Source: Lucifuga dentata (Eukaryota; Chordata; Actinopteri; Ophidiiformes; Bythitidae). From it: DNA of 64,000 nucleotides. Within the stretch, counting starts at the first letter, position 1, and every line of letters begins with the position of its first letter. Both the position numbers and the translations under genes were made by a program. Below, piece after piece: positions 1-12,156 of the stretch. The notes below the pieces were generated by a model. That model was given only the letters and a program-made list of their open reading frames with translations, ran no database searches and was not told the DNA's origin. Where the stretch lies: the NCBI GenBank assembly GCA_014773175.1, contig VXCM01000500.1:1-64000 (forward strand), written 5' to 3'.

Positions 1-462
1 AAAGCGCACAGGAGCATCCACGAGGGAGAGAGCCTCAAGATCATTACAGAGCAGCTCTCGTGACACCTTCATTTTATCTTATGTAGGTTAGGCAATCTGT
101 TACAGAAATATTATCTGCATGGTGTCCAGTTTTGGGATACACAGGGAGACACACTGAACCAATTTCAAAGAAATGGTGACCAAGGCTGATTGCTGCATCA
201 CTTCACATTGCCTCACATCATCTTTTAAAAACTGCATTTGAAGATTTCTTTAATATTTCAGTATATGTTTCAAATTGGTCCAGTATTCATTAATGAGAGG
301 TAGCGCTTAAAAAAAAAAATGTTTTCTTAATAGAGTGTTTCTGATATGTTCACATTAAATGGCAATTAAATTTCTCTATGGTGATACGATGTCCATCCTA
401 CTGTGTTCATAATTTAATGTTCAGGACGTGCAGATGGAGGTACTGTATTCTTTCTACAGATC

Positions 463-484
463 TTTTTTTTTTTTTTTTTTTTTT
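463..484. repeat. Poly(T) run
   Basis: An uninterrupted T homopolymer of 22 bases, with no adjacent element recognised. Confidence 0.9.
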
Positions 485-1740
485 GATCCAGTGAGTCTCA
501 GAGACATTGTTAATAGACCAATCACTTTTGAAAAAAGAAAAGAAATTGCAACAGATTTCAATAAAAGTAATTGGTCCTCATGCAGACAAACAGGAACACA
601 TTTGTTGTCACTGTGTATACAAATGGAAATGTAATTATGTTGCCTGTGAAGCCCCTCTCCCTCATGCACTCTCTTATGATTATGTTTTTCTGTCTGTGTT
701 ATCTGTGAGGTGTGCGCTGCTGTAATGATTAACATATAATTCTGTGATGAGTCTGAGTCCAGTTAGGTGCAAACTGGATATTTGGAGAAAGCTGTGCCTT
801 CTGGGAATATAACAACTAGTCAGGCTAGTCGTATTTCTACAGGCCAGAATTTATACATTTAGCGCCATGTTTTTTGGATAATCATTTAATACTTAGCATC
901 CATTTTCAACATAAGAATCAACCACAATCAACCACCACTGGTGGATGTGTAGCAGGCTATCCAAAGCTGCGTATGACTCTTATAACATAATCAGTCAGTC
1001 TTTCTAGGAGGAATTTTGCTAGCTTTACCTATATGCCAAAGTGCAGCTGCTTTGATGATAAAAGCGATAAAAATGCAGTGATAAAGTGAGATGTTGAGCA
1101 GTGTGGAGCTGGTGTGAGGCAGCCAGTGGAGGTCTAATTGGATGAAGGAACCCTATTGCATGAGTGCAAAGACATTATGAAAACCACCCACGCTGCTTTC
1201 ACTTGATTCAATTAATTTAGTTTTCTGTTAAACTGATGGAAATATTGCCTCTTTTCCAATAAAAGCCAGACAGCTTTAGCACTGTGCCTTGCACTCCAAG
1301 CCCTCAGCTCTGTGGAGTTAGTTGGGAATGGATTTAGCTTCCGTCACCAGTTCTGGCCTTAAGATGATCCCAAAAGGATGACCAGAAATCACCCTGTAGC
1401 CATGGCGGGCCAGCTCCAGCACAGCCCAGGGGTTGAGTGATCTCATTCAGTGTTATAATTCCCTTCTTCCATATTTGGTGCCGTGGTTCTTTGGTTTGAT
1501 CAGGCTGAGAGGAACCTTAACTGATCGCTATGCCTCAACACAGCTGAGGAAAAACATTGGTACAAACAATAGTTAGAGGATCAGAGAGGTGGGAGAGTGA
1601 ATAATGTGTCAGGTGCTCCAAATGAATTAAAGTGCAGAGCAAGGCCATAGAAATACCTCTGTGTGAGGCCCTAATCAGCTGCAAACAAGGGAGGGGAAGG
1701 GGGAAAAAAGCTTTCATTCCTGTAACTAATCATTTGCGGT

Positions 1741-1890
1741 TTCCCAATGCAGTCAGCCAGCGCCAAAGGCAGAGACTAATAAACTAGAAGGCTGTGTAGA
1801 TTTATAAATGATTAATTAAGGGGCCTCCCACGGGAACTACAGCAGCTATAAGCAAAAATATTAATTAGTTGAGATGAGACTTAAACTTAC
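1741..1890. promoter_or_regulatory. Candidate conserved regulatory block
   Basis: This compact stretch of mixed composition has no simple repeat. It contains ATGATTAATTAAGG, ATTAATTAGTTG, GCTATAAGC and GCCAGCGCCAAAGGC. Paired TAATTA cores with GC-balanced spacers are typical of homeodomain-bound enhancers near developmental genes. The assignment is by texture only. Confidence 0.3.
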
Positions 1891-2163
1891 ATGAAAACAT
1901 TCCAGCCAAGTTGAAGAGCACAAGGGGGGGGCTTGTTTGACTCGACTCTGGGCTAACAAAGAGGGCCCTGGCCACAGCAACATGCCAGGGTGGGAGGGGG
2001 GGCTGTGGTGAATTTGGCCGAAGGATAATGAAGAGTTACATAGAGTGCCACATAGAGACACATGGGTCCTTAGTATTGAGTTGTAGGGAGAGATGACTGA
2101 GTGACTGAGAGGGCTTGCATTGGGGCTGAAATGAGTTTCTCCACTGTTTCAAGTACTTCTGCA

Positions 2164-2184
2164 CCCCCCCCCCCCCNCCCCCCC
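2164..2184. repeat. Poly(C) run with an N
   Basis: A C homopolymer broken by a single N at 2177, so its true length is unknown. It probably marks an assembly join. Confidence 0.9.
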
Positions 2185-4133
2185 ACTCACACAGCTGCAT
2201 TACCATCTCTTGTTGCCTCTCCTCATGCCTGCCCTTCAGGGAGGTCTCTAAAGCCTCTCTCCTTCGCTTCTTTTCATGAATGTCAAGATGCTGAGTTTAA
2301 AGTCCTGCAGCTTAAATGAGAAGTGTTGAGTTTATTCTCCATCTAATGAAAGAACTAGGTAATTTCATGCAGAGGATCTTAATGTCACAATGCTTACCAA
2401 ATCCAGAACTGTCATCATATTTCCTAACTCATTTTATTATTTTAGATTACCATGATATCACCATGCTATCTTGGCGACATAACCCATCTAAAAGAGTGAC
2501 CCATCCAAATGATAAGTGTAGGTCTGATACAGTATAGTGCTGTGAAAACGACAAGGTTCCATGGCATGAAAACTGTTCATGAACAATGTCAAGTCTGGCA
2601 GCTAATCTGATCTAGCTTCTCCATCATCGAGTCAGACAGACAAACTGCTAGAGAGCTGCAAAGATGGACAGTAATCTCTCTCAGTTGTATTGCCTGATTG
2701 GCTGCATTAAAACTATCTGTGCTAATGTTTGGTGGTTCCTACATTACAAGACGGGACCAAGATGGCTCTCGAAAAACAAGTAACAGACAAATTATCAGCA
2801 GGAAAAACACCAAGAATTCTACAGCATTAGTTTCTGTCATAAATCCAATAACCTACAATTTGAAATCAAATATCAACTCTCTGACATACACACCCTCCAG
2901 TCTGCACTGAACAATAATGTGCCTCTGCATACTTATATATAAACTAGATGACAAACCAATGAAAAATAGCTTGAGATGGTAATCATACTTCCACAAATGA
3001 CAGATTTTGTTTTCAAAAATTGCAAAGTAAAAAGACAATAAAATGGGAGCCATTATAGCGCTGGGCAGCCACCATGAAACACAATTACAGAAATATAAAT
3101 TCATTTCTAAAGGTCATGCATCCCTTTAGAAGGTCTCAGTGATGAGGACAAAAATCACTGAATGCAAAATCTCCCACTGCCAACTCAAATATTATCACAG
3201 TTAGTAAAATGTGATCAGGCCTGTGGGATAAGTTCAGCAATTCTTTATGAGGGCTGAAATAATCAAGATCTTGTAGAGAGTGCTACAGGATGCATCATGG
3301 ATAAAATTAATAGTCACCTGAATATACTGTGCAGGACTCAAATCTAATCCACCCACAAAACCAAGGAGGAATCAACCCTACCACATCACAAATCCCCAAA
3401 TGTCAGTCTGAACTTCAGTTTTCATGTGCAGGTTAAAAAGAACTGGCCTCTACTATTTTCATGTTTTCTGTGTATAATCAGATGAAAAGAGTCTGAGATG
3501 AAAATTTAGGGCCAAGTAGATACTTACAGAAAGTGAGAGGCAGAATTTCCTTTAAGGCATCATAATTGACTCACTGGAGGGCCAGGCACCAGTGGTGGTG
3601 AGGTGCTTCAGAAGTCAATGTTCACAGAATCTTGTGTCAAGGGTGAATACATGTTTTTAGATTTCTTAAATAAATATTTCATTCAACTGTCAATGACAAG
3701 TATTCAGTAGAAGAGAAGCCTTTCATGTCACTCTGGTTTTTGGATGGCTTGGTGGTATGTGTGCCGGAAAATTGAGGCTACTAAAGGCTACCAGCAGGAG
3801 AGAGCTAGAAAAGACTCTTATTTGAATGAGAGGCAAAGAGTGGGACCGTTCCTTCCCTGATATGATTGCTGAGGGTGTCCAGCAGAATTGAGGTGATGCT
3901 TGACAACAATTAGTGGTGCTGCTTTGGAGCTGTGACAGGCTGGCCTATATACAACTTCACAGCAGCTCAGTCCTCCACACATCAACTCCATCACATTTCC
4001 AGACAGGATTGAAATACTCTACAACACCCATATACAAGATCTGAGTCCAATAAAAGTCACAAAAAATATTAAACTTTAATCATGTAAACATGCCTCTACA
4101 GTAAAACAGACTACCCTGACTAGTTCTTTGCGC

Positions 4134-4196
4134 TTTTTTTTTTTTTTTNGGGAGACAGAATATCGGTGCCCAAAATTTAAAAAAAAAAAAAAAAAA
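4134..4196. repeat. Poly(T) with an N, followed by poly(A)
   Basis: A T run ends in N at 4149, and 30 bases later a long A run follows. The T and A runs form an inverted pair whose length is uncertain because of the N. Confidence 0.85.
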
Positions 4197-4451
4197 TTGC
4201 ATTGATGTTTAAAAATTGAAAAATGGGAAAATATAAGATTGCTTCCAGGGAAAAATTGTACAGATTTTTGTGTTCTTGTTTTCATCTATTTTGAAGCAGT
4301 GTTTTAATTTGCAAAGAAAAAAACACTTCTACAACAGCACCACTATGTAAACTGAGTGAAAACAGTCCTTTTAGGTACTCTCTCTTTAAGGCCTTCCCCG
4401 AAAATCCTGCCCTTTTCTTACTAGTCAGCTAGTCTGATTTTGCAACCAATG

Positions 4452-4525
4452 GGCTATGCTAGCATCTGCTAGCATAGCCTGCTAGCATTTGCTAGCCAAA
4501 CCACTAGCCTTGTACCTAGTGGTTT
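4452..4525. repeat. Two adjacent hairpins built on GCTAGC
   Basis: GGCTATGCTAGCA (4452-4464) is inverted as TGCTAGCATAGCC (4467-4479). Eighteen bases on, AAACCACTAG (4498-4507) is inverted as CTAGTGGTTT (4516-4525). The word GCTAGCA recurs four times in between. This pattern suggests a small palindromic repeat rather than chance. Confidence 0.7.
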
Positions 4526-5540
4526 CTAACCAGGTGTACTGCATGTTAACACAAACATATTGAGGAAGTAAAGGTCCAATCAGAAACAAAGCTTTCAGGA
4601 CAGTTCAGGCTCTATTAGTTTGGGTTACTGAATGCATTTCTATATATATTTACCTCTGCCAAGCAGGTTACATAATCATGGACGTTTATTAGGTTTTTCT
4701 AAATTAGGCCTTTCAGGTGTGTTATGCTCCCAAAAAGCTCCATAAATAAAATGTAAATAAAATAATTTCAGGTTGGCTATTATGTCATTGATGGTTATTT
4801 TAATATGGATTTCAGTTGGTTATTAGGGAGTAACCTCACCTAGGATCAAATTCTACTTTGGACAACTTCAGTCAGGAAAATCGTCTTATTTCTGATTTTA
4901 TTTGAACTCAACCGATTACAATGATTCAGAGTTAGATGCTTTTATTTGAGAAAGTGTAGCAACATGTTCAAGAATTCTTCTCATTTGACTCCTTTTAAAA
5001 AAAAACAAAAAAAAAAACAGTTGCAGAAATATACAAAACGGCAAGTTCTTATAAATGAATTAATATGTAAAATTAGGAATTACTCTTAAATTTACTAAAT
5101 ATGTTCTTGTTTACTTAGAATTTTTTTTTTTTTATGAAAGAATGACAATTGAAAAAATCATATGCAAAAAGTAGCTACTGTTACTTATCAGTCATAATAT
5201 CAGGAGACACATTTTTTCAAGAGAGTATCACAACACATATTTGTCTATATTTATTTCCTGATTTGGGAATTGCACGTTCATAAGGTTGCTGCAACTTCCT
5301 GTATTTTAAAAACACACACACACAGCAGCGCATGTAAATGTTTGTGTCTTGATTCATTTGCAGGTAGAAGTAATGACTTGAGGAGCTAAAAACAAATTTA
5401 GGCAATAATAGAAATGTAGCATAAATGTAGCAGAAATAGCAGAAATGTAGCATTTTCTCCCCTTTCACAAAGAAACTAAATCTAAGACACACAAAAAACA
5501 CCATGCATGCATGAACACATACACCCCCCTACTCCCCCCA

Positions 5541-5580
5541 NCTCACACACACACACACACACACACACGCGCGCGCACAC
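5541..5580. repeat. (CA)n microsatellite with C-rich edge and an N
   Basis: A CA repeat grading into CGCGCGCACACA follows a C-rich stretch with N at 5541. Alternating purine-pyrimidine sequence could adopt Z-DNA. Confidence 0.9.
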
Positions 5581-5629
5581 AAGGTGGGAGAGACCTTTGA
5601 GGATTTCACAATAGCACATTTATCTGCAA

Positions 5630-6240
5630 AATTAAAAATGGTGATTGATCCGTGGAATATTAACGGTCAACAATGCTTTTCATTAAGTTGTGAAGGGGAG
5701 TGAGGGGAGGCATTCTGGTAGAAGAAAGAGAGCAGGAAGGAAAAAAAAAGAGCAAAAGCTTTATTTAATGCTGATTCTGTACTGTAAAAAGGCCTGAAGA
5801 GAAATGTAAATACTAGACTCCAATAACACGACAGCACACTAATCATATTTACAAACTATATTAAATCTGCCCATTGTGTTTGCCTTACTGAGGATTGGCT
5901 ACCATGTAATTGTCGCTATAACCAGTGTTGGCTTATGGGAAAATTTAACCGCAGTGATATAAGATGACTAGTAGGATTATTATTACTTTATTATGACCCA
6001 GTATATGTTTATTAAAACAATTTGTCATGCAGAACAGGAGTGGGGAATGGAAACATTAAATCCTGCTGCACTCTGGCCACAGAAATGAGTTACAATAAAA
6101 TTAATGGCGGGGAGGCCTGCGCTGACACCAGAGTGGTACGTAATAACCCGCTGCTTCGTTTCATTTGCCGATCATTTCCTGTTGGGCCCTCACCATTAAA
6201 CATACATGCTAGGGATTATTGAAATAGCCCTGCGACAGCC
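5630..6240. promoter_or_regulatory. Candidate conserved regulatory block
   Basis: About 600 bases lie between two CA/TG microsatellites and carry enhancer-like words: GGTGATTGATCCGTGG, GAATATTAACGG, ACAATAAAATTAATGGCGG, GTACGTAATAACCCGC and CATTTGCCGATCATTTCC. Several CpGs persist in an otherwise CpG-poor region, which can reflect selection on the sequence. No open frame explains it: the 66-codon frame at 6022-6222 has no domain and no codon-like pattern. Confidence 0.35.
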
Positions 6241-8254
6241 ATTGTAGTGGAGGCTGTGTGTGTGTGTGTGTGTGCGCCTGTGTCCACATCTGTGCAATTG
6301 TGTATACTCTTGCACTTATGTGATTGTGCGTGTCTATTTTGGCTGGAAATGCTGCTTTTATGTGGTCATGCTTTTAATCTTAAAAACACCGGAGTCCTGG
6401 CAATATGCCACGGTGTGTTTGTATTTCTGGCTGTGCTGTTATGAGAGGAGATATTAGGACGGAGAGGCGGTAAGGCTGGGATCTGAAGTCTTAGGAGGAG
6501 GTGTCATTTCACTGAGTGCCTGGGAGGGGCAAGATTAGTCTGTCAGTTCTGTCTAAAATGACTTTGAGGTTTTAGCTACAGGGATGCAGCAGAAGTTTGG
6601 CTAAAGAGTTAAGTGAATTTACACTGAACAATACCCTTCATTCCCCCTGTGACAGTTTTTATGTGAGGATTGCCATGGTAAAGTGTAGATTGATTATGAC
6701 TTGCCATAATTTTTCTCACGGTACTGGACCTGATGTGTTGTAGCTACAACAAACCCACCATAACGAGCATATAGCCAGTTTCACATGATTTAAAATAATG
6801 AGGAAGCAGTCATCCCAGCATTTACACCTGAAGAAACCTAATACTGGCTAGTTTCAGAAGAGGTCCCACTCCCACTGTGGCCACTGTAATAAAAGACTGC
6901 AGGTCTGAGTACATGGTGCCTGGTCCTGATGATGAATGGAAACGTTCAATGGCACAAAGTGTTGAGATTCCATGTATAAGAAAGGGCAGCATGTCTGTAA
7001 TTTTTTAAGGAAACTTCAAAAGGAAAAAAAAAAATGACATTAGTGTTTTTACCCTATTTTACAAGTTATTTGTCTTCTTACCTACTATAACATTGACTGG
7101 GTGACAAATAGCTATACAAGCAAACAGAACTGATTACAAAGATAAGAACACATAAGGAGATGGTGACCATCCTAAAAGGTCACTAACCAACACCTGTTCA
7201 ATAATATACTTTCCCCTCATGGTAGATTGTATATTATCTCTGAGTATTAGTAGTAAAAAAAAAAACAAAAAACAAAAAAAAAAACTAATCAGTTACTGTA
7301 GTATTTTATGTCTAAGTTCAAGGACAACAACTAATACAATCATTTATCCCTTTTGACATATCCCTCCAAAATAATTTCTCACTCAATTTAGCATTGTTGG
7401 ACATTGAAGGACCTGTCACTTTCATTTTTTAAATATTTTGACCTGTGTTGGAATTTAATTTCACTCTTCCCTGTGTTTAACATTGTCCTAAAATGTGCTA
7501 ATAGTGCCGATCATAATGCAATGCCATTTCTACTGTGGCTACTCAACGCTCTTGTCCCAAGTCACATCAAAACAGCTAATCAGAGATACAACACGTCAAA
7601 GTACCATCTACATCACAGATAACTGGGAAGTCAGGGTTGCCAAAAGTTCCCAGGTTCAAACGTAATAACAGCCACTGTACAAACAACCAGTTTTCTGACA
7701 GGCTCTGTACATCCATGGAACCTACACACATTTTCACTTATTCAGCCTGATTAGCCCTATTTATGGGACTATGTGTACAGACTGTGCTTGATTAATATTT
7801 GCCTGACTCTCCTGTTACTGTAGGTATGTTTCATTTATTAGGGTGGGACGCCTACAGTGTACCTATGGTTCTTTAAAGTATACAGATTTTGGTGTCCAAA
7901 AAAAATTAAAAAATTTTCGCTGAGCAGAAACAGCTAAACCATGTCTGCTCATTGTAAATACGTCTGAACAAAGAAATGAAATGCTCAATATTAATGCAAC
8001 CAACCAACATTTTATGTGGAATACAGCAGAGGTATGACTGTATAACAGACAGTCATGTAATGAGCTTAAGGCAATCTTGATAACCTCCTTAAATTTAGAA
8101 TGAAAAATCTGCTTCTTTTTTTTCTTTTCTTTTTTTTTTTAAAGTTCAAACCTCAATATCAGGGTTTTACATATTAGGCTTGTTTCTGACACAAATTGGT
8201 TCATATTATGCACATAATGTATTTATGAACTCCATTTGATTCAGATAAATATAA

Positions 8255-8292
8255 TCTCTCTCTCTCTCTCTCCCTCTCTCTCTCTCTCTCTC
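8255..8292. repeat. (CT)n microsatellite
   Basis: A CT dinucleotide run with one CCC interruption, followed by CACTCACT. Confidence 0.92.
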
Positions 8293-8817
8293 ACTCACTC
8301 TGTCAGGAATTTCATAGTCACATGGAGTAAAGAATTGGTCACAGTAATAACTAAACTAACAGGCACAAATCTTGGCTCTGTGAATCTCAGAGTATTATGT
8401 TGTTTCTGAAATTATTGAACAGCAGTTATGACAACAAAACCTCAGTTTTTTTTTCTAAGAAATGTTTCCTTATTAAACTGGACAGACAAATAAACCAGTG
8501 CTACCCTTTAATTCCTCAATAATTAAAAAATAAGCCTGTGCTTGTGATTGCATGGCTCAATGTTCAGCTGTGGGCTCCACCACCTCTAACTTGCTGTCTA
8601 AAACAGGGAAAATGTCTCGTTTCAGTCTGTTTTTATTTTATATGACAGACAACACTGAAGTAATCTGCTCTCAGGCTATTGCAGAGGAAGAAATTGAAAC
8701 ATCTTTGAGATAGCAACGTAAATCCAAGCTGCCATTTGATGTTTAAGTATAAAGCAGTAACTTGATCTCCTCTAAATGATCTTTATGGACTGGACCAGAC
8801 CAGTGACTTTCCATGAT

Positions 8818-8858
8818 TAACAACAAATCATATGTACTACACATGTGATTTGTTGTTA
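8818..8858. repeat. Inverted repeat, 18-bp arms with one mismatch
   Basis: TAACAACAAATCATATGT (8818-8835) pairs with ACATGTGATTTGTTGTTA (8841-8858) across ACTAC. One position differs. It could be a remnant of a DNA transposon end pair or a fold-back; no terminator role is expected in this genome. Confidence 0.75.
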
Positions 8859-9765
8859 CATTTTTATGGCAATCATTTCAGTTCTTTTTAGTATGGCATA
8901 TTCAACAGCTTGTACACACAACAGATTTTCTTGAGCTAGATAAAATGTTGAACGAATTATTTTTTTTTCTGTTGGCTCTCATCATATGCTAAAGTGGGAT
9001 GAAGTCATCTCTCAATGTAGGCAGCTGTGTTCTGAGCCTATATCACCTCATCAAATTCATATGGCTAACTTGTTGGCAGACAGTTGCCTATCTACACAGA
9101 GCAGAAACAGAGCAACATGTACATCCCATTGAAGTCCACTTTCTCATCACCTGAAGCTCATGATTTACTGGTGGTGGCCTTGCTAAATGTTTAACTTACT
9201 TCAACACATTTACTTTGTCTCTATGTTATTATGCACTGGGTAGATGTACAAGTGTTCTATGTGAGCTAAGAAGGGTTGTCCCCAATTTTTATCATTTTGC
9301 ATCACTGAGCTACCATTGTTTGGTTTGTCGGACCAGTAAACCAAAACAGTGAGCTGAAAACAGGCCATGCAGAGCTGGATGTTGATTCTCAGTTGGATCA
9401 GCAGTACTAGCAACTCTATTACATTACAATGTAATTTCATCCAGTGCTAATATAACAGTTTTGCTAAATTTATTTTAAGACTGGTGTGTAGTATCATCAC
9501 AACAAATAGGAATAGTGTGTGTAAAATATAATTTAAGATCCAGATTGCAAGAAAAATGTTTTACTTTTAATAAGGGTGGATTTGTGACAACAAATTAACA
9601 AGTTTGCATCCTTTGGAACAAATTTGGTCTTTATTCCAAGGAGCTACAATTCCAAAAGCTACAATTCTACAATTCCACTCCTTCACATTGATCCCTTTAA
9701 TGAACTTGCATTTCTATGATTCAAGCAATGAGTAGATATACTTAAAGTAATTTATGTCTACTCAG

Positions 9766-9840
9766 ACTGCTGGGATGGGCTCCAGCGCCCCCGTGACCCT
9801 TTACAAGACAAATAGATATAGAAAATAGACGGATGGATGT
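9766..9840. repeat. LINE/SINE 3'-end remnant (fish L2-type tail)
   Basis: CTGGGATGGGCTCCAGCGCC, CCCGTGACCCT and GACGGATGGATG in series are the familiar 3' end of fish L2-class LINEs and their dependent SINEs. Only about 75 bases remain and no upstream body is recognisable, as expected for a strongly 5'-truncated, old insertion on the plus strand. Confidence 0.6.
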
Positions 9841-10194
9841 CTACTCAGCTTTCCTCATGGAAAAAACAAGTACTTGCATTCATAGTCTATATGTGCACAA
9901 TGCACTTTATACAGTACATTGGTTTATTGATAATAACAGTATCCATAAAACAGATGATAAAACACTACTGAAAAATACGATTCTTATATACTATACTGTA
10001 TATTGAACATTAAGGATTCTTGTGCTCATGTAATCCATAATTTTAAAGTTGAAATTATACTTTATTACTTTGGGCATTTTTGACAAAAATCAGTCAGTGA
10101 AGTGGTGGTGGTAATTTTTAAGTGAGTTCACAGTGCTTGTTCCTCATTTCCTCACGTCTGCTTCATCAGTTCACTGCACCCCCACATACAAAGC

Positions 10195-10560
10195 CTCTTA
10201 TGACCACATTAATGCAACTAATTACCATGTCAATCACAAGTAATGCTTATTAATTGCCCCTCAGAAAAGGGCTATTTCAGACAGTGAGTAGTGCCTATAA
10301 AAGCCCACTGAAAGGCTGACTGTAGAGTAGGTTACGAGAGAGAGAGCGCTGTGTTCCAGCTCCACTGCTGGCATTAGTCAATCTGCTGTCCAGATGTCTT
10401 CCACAGGTGACAGCTGCAATAGCCTAACAAGCAAATTAATCACGGAGCTTTTGTGGCGCTTCATTTTAGGGAAACTCATTTCGTTTCATAAAAGGCTTCA
10501 TCTCGTGTGAAAAATGACAAATTGCGGCCATGGAGTGATGTGGAGGACCAAGCAGCTGGC
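10195..10560. promoter_or_regulatory. Candidate conserved regulatory block
   Basis: This block is dense in ATTA-type cores (ACATTAATGC, ACTAATTACC, TTATTAATTGCC and AGCAAATTAATCACGG). It also has neighbouring E-boxes CAGGTG and CAGCTG at 10404-10416 and a PBX/MEIS-like GTCAATCAC. It is flanked by ordinary AT-rich sequence. Such clustering suits a homeodomain and bHLH enhancer; this is inference without alignment. Confidence 0.4.
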
Positions 10561-10906
10561 TCTCATTTCTGTACCATGCCTGCTAGGTACTGAAGAATAG
10601 AGAGGCACAGAGACAGAGCGAGGGGAGAGAGAACTGGGCCAGAACCAGAGACTCAGTAACGAAGCCCAACTCTGCCCCTGTGGGCAAGAGTTCTGACGAG
10701 CCTCACAGGTGGCTTAGTCAGATTAAACCCAGTTTGGTTATGAGGGCTGGGCTTTGAAAGAAGAGATACTCAAGTCTGTCAGCCTTTGTCCTCATATTAC
10801 AACATGGAGGATATTTTGGAAAGCTGGCCCAACAAGGGCTTGGTAATGGGAAGGTTTCTTTAAAAAAAAAAAATAAAATCCAGATAGCTTGTGCTTTTTG
10901 TTTATG

Positions 10907-10931
10907 ATTTATTTATTTATTTATTTATTTT
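10907..10931. repeat. (TTTA)n microsatellite
   Basis: Tetranucleotide TTTA repeated about six times, next to a T-rich tail. Confidence 0.9.
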
Positions 10932-12119
10932 TGCAGTTTAGTTGTGGTGTTAATCACTGACAAAGCAACCCGAGTCCATGTTTTGGACAAGTTGATAAAG
11001 GATGTACGGAGCATGGGAGTGAATTAAGCCCAATATCCTATGTGGTCCTCATGTATACAAACCATGTGCTTATGTCCTGACAGACTGACATCAGGACAAA
11101 CAAATACTATGGTTTTGATGAACAATAAAGTGTCCATCTATTTAGGAAAATATAAAGTCGTAATGTAGAAATAGTTTCATGACAGTATGTCAAGAGAAAC
11201 GTCACATCTCAACTTGAAGGTATTTGGAACAAAATTTGGCAAAATTCAAACCACTAATGGCCACACAGAGAACCAGTGCATTAAACTTTTTGGATTTAAA
11301 AGCTTCAGAAAGCCATAATACAAAAAGGAGATAAATCCTTGAAAGCCGTCCAACAAAAGCTGTAATTATCATTGTCAAGAGAAAAGAAAGGAGCGCAGGG
11401 AAGCAAGAGGATTACACTCCTTCACAACAGAGGAATGTATGTTTATTTCTTTCCATGTGTTGAAAGAATTTCTGAGGTGACAGATCTCAGAAACACTTTA
11501 TAATTTAGCATAATTATTATGCTCACTCTGTTCTACATACTGTGTTCCACCTTCTGTTCTTCAAATTCTTACTTCACCTCACTCTGATTGCATTCAAAGT
11601 CATAGTTCTCCACTTTAATGCTTGTCTGGCATGTACAATTTTTTACATAACAGATTAACAAAAGTAGATTCCTTGACAATTTAAAGAATGTCTTGCATTT
11701 AAAGAATGTCTTATTTTTTTAATTTCATTTACCTCTGTTATGGTCTTCAACGAACTTTCTCATGCGCTTTGTACTTTGCTATTCAGGGACTTTGACAACA
11801 TCTCTTAGGATCCTTCAGTGCAAATGCTTGTATCTGAAAAATCTTAATCATTAATAGATATTTTTCAGTTTTTTATTAAAAGGACCATATGCTATTTTCC
11901 ACCTTGATAAGCATTTATCTCCAAATATTTTGAAGCAGGTTTTAATATAAAATTTTTCATCAACATTGAGTATCTTTATTTATTATGTATTATATATTAT
12001 ATGTTTTTTCCATAGACTTCAATTTATCTGTGTACGATAAAGACATAAGAGTTAGCACATTTAATGAAAATGTGTAATTTGTGCTGTGGAAATTTATTTT
12101 GAAGTTGAGTATATGAAGT

Positions 12120-12156
12120 ACAAATACTTTTAAATACAGTATTTAAAAGTATTTGT
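12120..12156. repeat. Perfect inverted repeat, 18-bp arms
   Basis: ACAAATACTTTTAAATAC (12120-12137) and GTATTTAAAAGTATTTGT (12139-12156) are exact reverse complements separated by a single A. The structure would form a cruciform or hairpin and is AT-rich. It may be the collapsed ends of a small MITE or chance AT-rich symmetry; no element body is present. Confidence 0.8.
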
